Source: JBJHAX01 sp050480705 (lineage in GTDB: Bacteria; Actinomycetota; Nitriliruptoria; Nitriliruptorales; Nitriliruptoraceae). Taken from it: DNA of 64,000 nt. The translations under genes were made by a program, and so were the position numbers. How positions within the stretch are numbered: position 1 is the first letter of the stretch; each line of letters starts with the position of its first letter. The notes beneath the pieces are model-generated. The model worked only from the letters and a program-made list of their open reading frames with translations, did no database searches and was not told where the DNA came from. The stretch lies in assembly GCA_050480705.1 (NCBI GenBank), contig JBJHAX010000010.1, forward strand, positions 1 to 64,000. Direction: 5' to 3'. Below, piece after piece: positions 61,695 through 64,000 of the stretch.

Positions 61695-62306
61695 ATGCAC
61701 CAGCGGATGATCGGATGGCACCAGGCCGCAATGATCGCCGCGTTGACCGGCATGCTCACGGGGTGCGGATTGTTGCGCGATGCCGGTCCCACTGACCGCG
61801 GCGCCGATCGAGTCGTCGTGTTGGCCAAGGTCGACGGGTGGCGTGACGGGCTCGCGCAGGCGACCGGGGACCCGTACGCGCTGATCGAGATCGTCGACCC
61901 CGCAGCTGCCGAGCAGGCTTGGCACGACAACGTTCCCGCGGACCTACCCGTGGCCGACGGCGACCCGGCGGATCCGGGCGTCTATCGCCCGCTTGCGGCC
62001 GACGTCGACCTCGACCGTTCCACGCTGGTCGTCTATTCGTCCGGCCAGTCGAGCAGCTGCCCGGGATGGGTCGACGATCTGTCGTTCACCGAAGGGCGCA
62101 TCGAGGTCGCCCTGACGACCACGGCAGGACCAGGTCAACCATGCACGGACGACTTCCAGCCCTACCGGCTTGTTCTCGCCGTTGACTCCGACGTGCTCCC
62201 GTCCAGCAGCCAATTGCCCGTCGAACGCATCGACGTCGTCTCGGACAACCTCGTCGATGTCGCAGGGCGAGCCGTCGCCTACCCGGCCGACCGTGCCACC
62301 CGTTGA
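61695..62306 (+). CDS. Lipoprotein of unknown function
   Basis: 203 residues, with GGGAG 6 nt before the ATG. Lipobox MLTGC (Cys24). The mature part has two further Cys (SSSCPGWV and GQPCTDDF), probably disulphide-bonded, and a beta-rich pattern (STLVVYSSGQSSSCPGWVDD, YRLVLAVDSDVLP). No catalytic motif is recognised. It follows the cupredoxin by 70 bp on the same strand, so it may belong to the same transcript. Confidence 0.7.
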   Translation: MHQRMIGWHQAAMIAALTGMLTGCGLLRDAGPTDRGADRVVVLAKVDGWRDGLAQATGDPYALIEIVDPAAAEQAWHDNVPADLPVADGDPADPGVYRPLAADVDLDRSTLVVYSSGQSSSCPGWVDDLSFTEGRIEVALTTTAGPGQPCTDDFQPYRLVLAVDSDVLPSSSQLPVERIDVVSDNLVDVAGRAVAYPADRATR

Positions 62307-62457
62307 CACCGCCTCACGTTCTGACACGCGAGACCCTCCACACGTCCAGCCGACGGCTTGGCTGTCGCGCCGCCACGACCGGGGTGCCGATGAGAAGCGG
62401 CGGCGACCGTCGTCTGCATACGGTCCGGTGAACGACGCGCATCGAGGGAGCGGCACG

Positions 62458-63027
62458 ATGAGACCACTTCGCTACGCGATCAACGTCACGCTCGACGGCT
62501 GCTGCCATCACGAGGCGGGGCTGCCCCCCGACGAGGAGTCAATGCGCTTCTGGACCGCGCAGATGCAACGAGCCGATGCCCTGCTGTTCGGCCGAGTGAC
62601 CTACGAGATGATGGAGTCGGCATGGCGGCGGCCAGCCTCGGGCAGGTGGCCTGACTGGATGGGGCAACGGGACATCCCGTTTGCCGAGACCATTGACCGG
62701 GCGAGAAAGTACGTCGTGTCGGGCACGCTGAGCGGCGTCGACTGGAACGCCGAGCTCGTGCGAGGCGACCTGAAGCAAGCAGTCCAGCAGCTCAAGCAGG
62801 AACCCGGCGAGTGCCTGTACGTAGGTGGCGTCACGCTTCCTGTCGCGTTGGCAGATCTGGGACTGATCGACGAGTACGAGTTCCTCGTGCACCCGGTCCT
62901 CGCCGGACACGGGCCAACCTTGCTCGCCGGTCTTTGCGAACGCATCCAGCTCGAGCTCGTGGATCGCCAGCAGCTGCGGTCGGGGGCGGTCGCCATGCGA
63001 TACCAGCCCACGCGAGTTGCGACGTGA
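62458..63027 (+). CDS. Dihydrofolate reductase family (RibD C-terminal-like) protein
   Basis: 189 residues from ATG 62458, with GGGAG 7 nt upstream. Fold signatures: RYAINVTLDGCCHHEAG, ADALLFGRVTYEMM, KYVVSGTLSGVDWN, LYVGGVTLPVALADLGLIDEYEFLVHPVLAGHGPTLL. These proteins share the DHFR/RibD NADPH fold but are usually not true folate reductases; the substrate is unknown. A second gene of the same family is cut by the right edge of the window on the opposite strand. Confidence 0.88.
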   Translation: MRPLRYAINVTLDGCCHHEAGLPPDEESMRFWTAQMQRADALLFGRVTYEMMESAWRRPASGRWPDWMGQRDIPFAETIDRARKYVVSGTLSGVDWNAELVRGDLKQAVQQLKQEPGECLYVGGVTLPVALADLGLIDEYEFLVHPVLAGHGPTLLAGLCERIQLELVDRQQLRSGAVAMRYQPTRVAT

Positions 63028-63084
63028 CGCGATGCGTCCTGGCACGGCAGCCGCAGCCTCGAGGACCATCAACGGACCGCCACC

Positions 63085-63198
63085 GTGCCGCCGACACCGC
63101 ATAACGAGCTGGCTGACGTCGGCATTGCGATCGCTGCACGCCAGAACGCCCGATTACTGCGCGCTCATCCCCTCATCGACATGGAACCGTCCGGCTGA
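63085..63198 (+). CDS. Possible 37-residue small ORF
   Basis: GTG at 63085 to TGA at 63196-63198. The peptide contains ELADVGIAIAARQNARLLRA, which could form an amphipathic helix and has a protein-like composition. No ribosome-binding site is evident, and it is in frame with the end of the preceding gene, so it could be chance or a remnant. Confidence 0.2.
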   Translation: MPPTPHNELADVGIAIAARQNARLLRAHPLIDMEPSG

Positions 63199-63274
63199 CC
63201 GGGGATCGACCGCATGACGAACCCGTACGTTGCGAGTCCAGCAGGGCACAGCAGGACAACGACCTCGGTGGCTG

Positions 63275-63694
63275 ATGGTAAGCAACCCACGGGACAAAGA
63301 TGATCGACGCTTGCGGGCCACCCCGTGGCTGATGATCAAGGCCGCCCTGCCGGCGGCAGTCGGCGCGGGACTGCTGGCCATCGCCGAGCACCCCGTCCAG
63401 TTGCTGGTGACGGCGGTGCTGGTGCCGATCGTCACCGCCGGCCTCGTGGGTCGGCACGGCTTGCCGGACAGCAGCTCGCGGCTGCCCAGCGTCCTTCAAG
63501 GCGTCTTCGTTGGCGCCTACCTTGGCGTTGTCGCTGCCGCGGTGGTGCTGGATGCGTGGGACTGGACGATCGTGGTCTGGATCGTTCCGCTGTGCGTGCT
63601 GTTTCCCGCCGTGATCCCGGCACGACTGCGCGGCCCACTCATGGCGAAGATCGAGGTAGACGAGGACGCCGTCGAACGCACGCGCTGGAAGTAG
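63275..63694 (+). CDS. Small membrane protein, unknown function
   Basis: 139 residues from ATG 63275. A basic N-terminus (SNPRDKDDRRLRATPW), then four predicted TM helices (MIKAALPAAVGAGLLAIA, LLVTAVLVPIVTAGLVG, VFVGAYLGVVAAAVVLDAW, IVVWIVPLCVLFPAVIPA) and an acidic C-tail. No family recognised. The 76 bp upstream and the 125 bp downstream contain nothing identifiable. Confidence 0.6.
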   Translation: MVSNPRDKDDRRLRATPWLMIKAALPAAVGAGLLAIAEHPVQLLVTAVLVPIVTAGLVGRHGLPDSSSRLPSVLQGVFVGAYLGVVAAAVVLDAWDWTIVVWIVPLCVLFPAVIPARLRGPLMAKIEVDEDAVERTRWK

Positions 63695-63819
63695 GCGCAC
63701 GGTGGACGAGGCTCCTCGCGACCGTCGGGTTGAGCAGCGGGCACACGCAACCTGAACCGCGGGCACCGGCGCACGCACCTCCACCGGGCAGATTGCGGAT
63801 CAGGCGTTATGGGCCGGCG

Positions 63820-64000
63820 TCAGTCGTCATTCCCGGCTCTGCTCATGTCGCCGGTAGCGGGCGTGCCGTCGGCGAGCCCGTAGCGCAGATACACGGTGCC
63901 ACTAGGACCGGCCTTCGGCGGTTCGAGGAGCCTGACGTTGGTGGGAACAGCACCACCATCGAACACCTTCTTTCCGACGCCGAGCACGACCGGGTGCACC
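63820..64000 (-). CDS. Dihydrofolate reductase family protein, C-terminal part, truncated by window edge
   Basis: Sixty codons read into the window from the right edge and stop at 63820. The sequence VHPVVLGVGKKVFDGG, then RLLEPPKAGPSGTVYLRYG is the typical end of RibD-C/DHFR-like proteins. The start lies outside the window. Same family as the gene at 62458, but on the opposite strand. Confidence 0.75.
   Translation of the reverse strand, partial: VHPVVLGVGKKVFDGGAVPTNVRLLEPPKAGPSGTVYLRYGLADGTPATGDMSRAGNDD

Overview
The window is a very GC-rich bacterial chromosome segment with dense, often overlapping genes (many ATGA or GTGA stop/start overlaps) and frequent GTG starts. Its gene content is that of an actinobacterium: CarD, DisA, a DtxR/IdeR-type regulator, ClpC, a tilS-hpt-ftsH-folE-folP-folB-folK string, and a panC-nadC-coaX-lysS-clpC string. 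Two actinobacterial neighbours are absent where they might be expected: lsr2 between lysS and clpC, and radA beside disA. I infer a deep-branching actinobacterial class but cannot name a species. Ten Ns at 4634-4643 mark an assembly gap inside ispD.

Region 1, 1-28763, is a housekeeping block almost entirely on the minus strand. It runs from a cut-off GAF/PAS sensor through rlmB, cysS, ispF, ispD, a membrane PIN/TRAM protein, carD, disA, a helicase, mutY and dtxR. A plus-strand FAD oxidoreductase interrupts it. It continues with clpC, lysS, coaX, nadC, panC, a Rossmann/DUF2520 protein, folK, folB, folP, folE, ftsH, hpt, tilS, a zinc metalloprotease and a small membrane protein. Together these cover isoprenoid, folate, pantothenate and NAD synthesis, tRNA charging and modification, DNA-integrity signalling and proteolysis.

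Region 2, 28764-41277, is accessory. After a pirin and a secreted lysozyme-like protein comes the most unusual unit, 30928-37400 (minus): a complete polar-amino-acid-type ABC importer whose ATPase gene overlaps two divergent S-adenosylhomocysteine-hydrolase-like genes and then an adenosine-type amidohydrolase. I read it as a candidate uptake and salvage operon for an S-nucleosyl amino acid, possibly by a deaminate-then-hydrolyse (inosylhomocysteine) route. Opposite it lies a three-gene operon: a monooxygenase-like protein, a cobalamin-binding protein with the CarH photoreceptor residues, and a histidine kinase.

Region 3, 41400-54584, is mixed: a HAAS-like membrane protein, ilvD facing a MmyB-type XRE regulator across an inverted repeat, marC-ada, an RDD protein, an arsR-SRPBCC pair with a strong leaderless promoter and two matching operators, a ketopantoate-reductase-like protein, a hydrolase, map, a 774-residue membrane protein and an acyl-CoA desaturase.

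Region 4, 54585-57298, is gene-poor and looks rearranged. It holds the C-terminal remnant of an ATPase and two direct 36-bp repeats about 1.6 kb apart. Between them lies a nucleotidyltransferase/HEPN toxin-antitoxin pair with three 14-bp operators spaced exactly 19 bp.

Region 5, 57299-64000, is an ECF sigma/anti-sigma/M15 peptidase operon, followed by a membrane-anchored cupredoxin that carries the same promoter pattern. A lipoprotein, a DHFR-like protein, a small membrane protein and a second, cut-off DHFR-like gene follow. I found no rRNA, tRNA, CRISPR array or intact insertion sequence.
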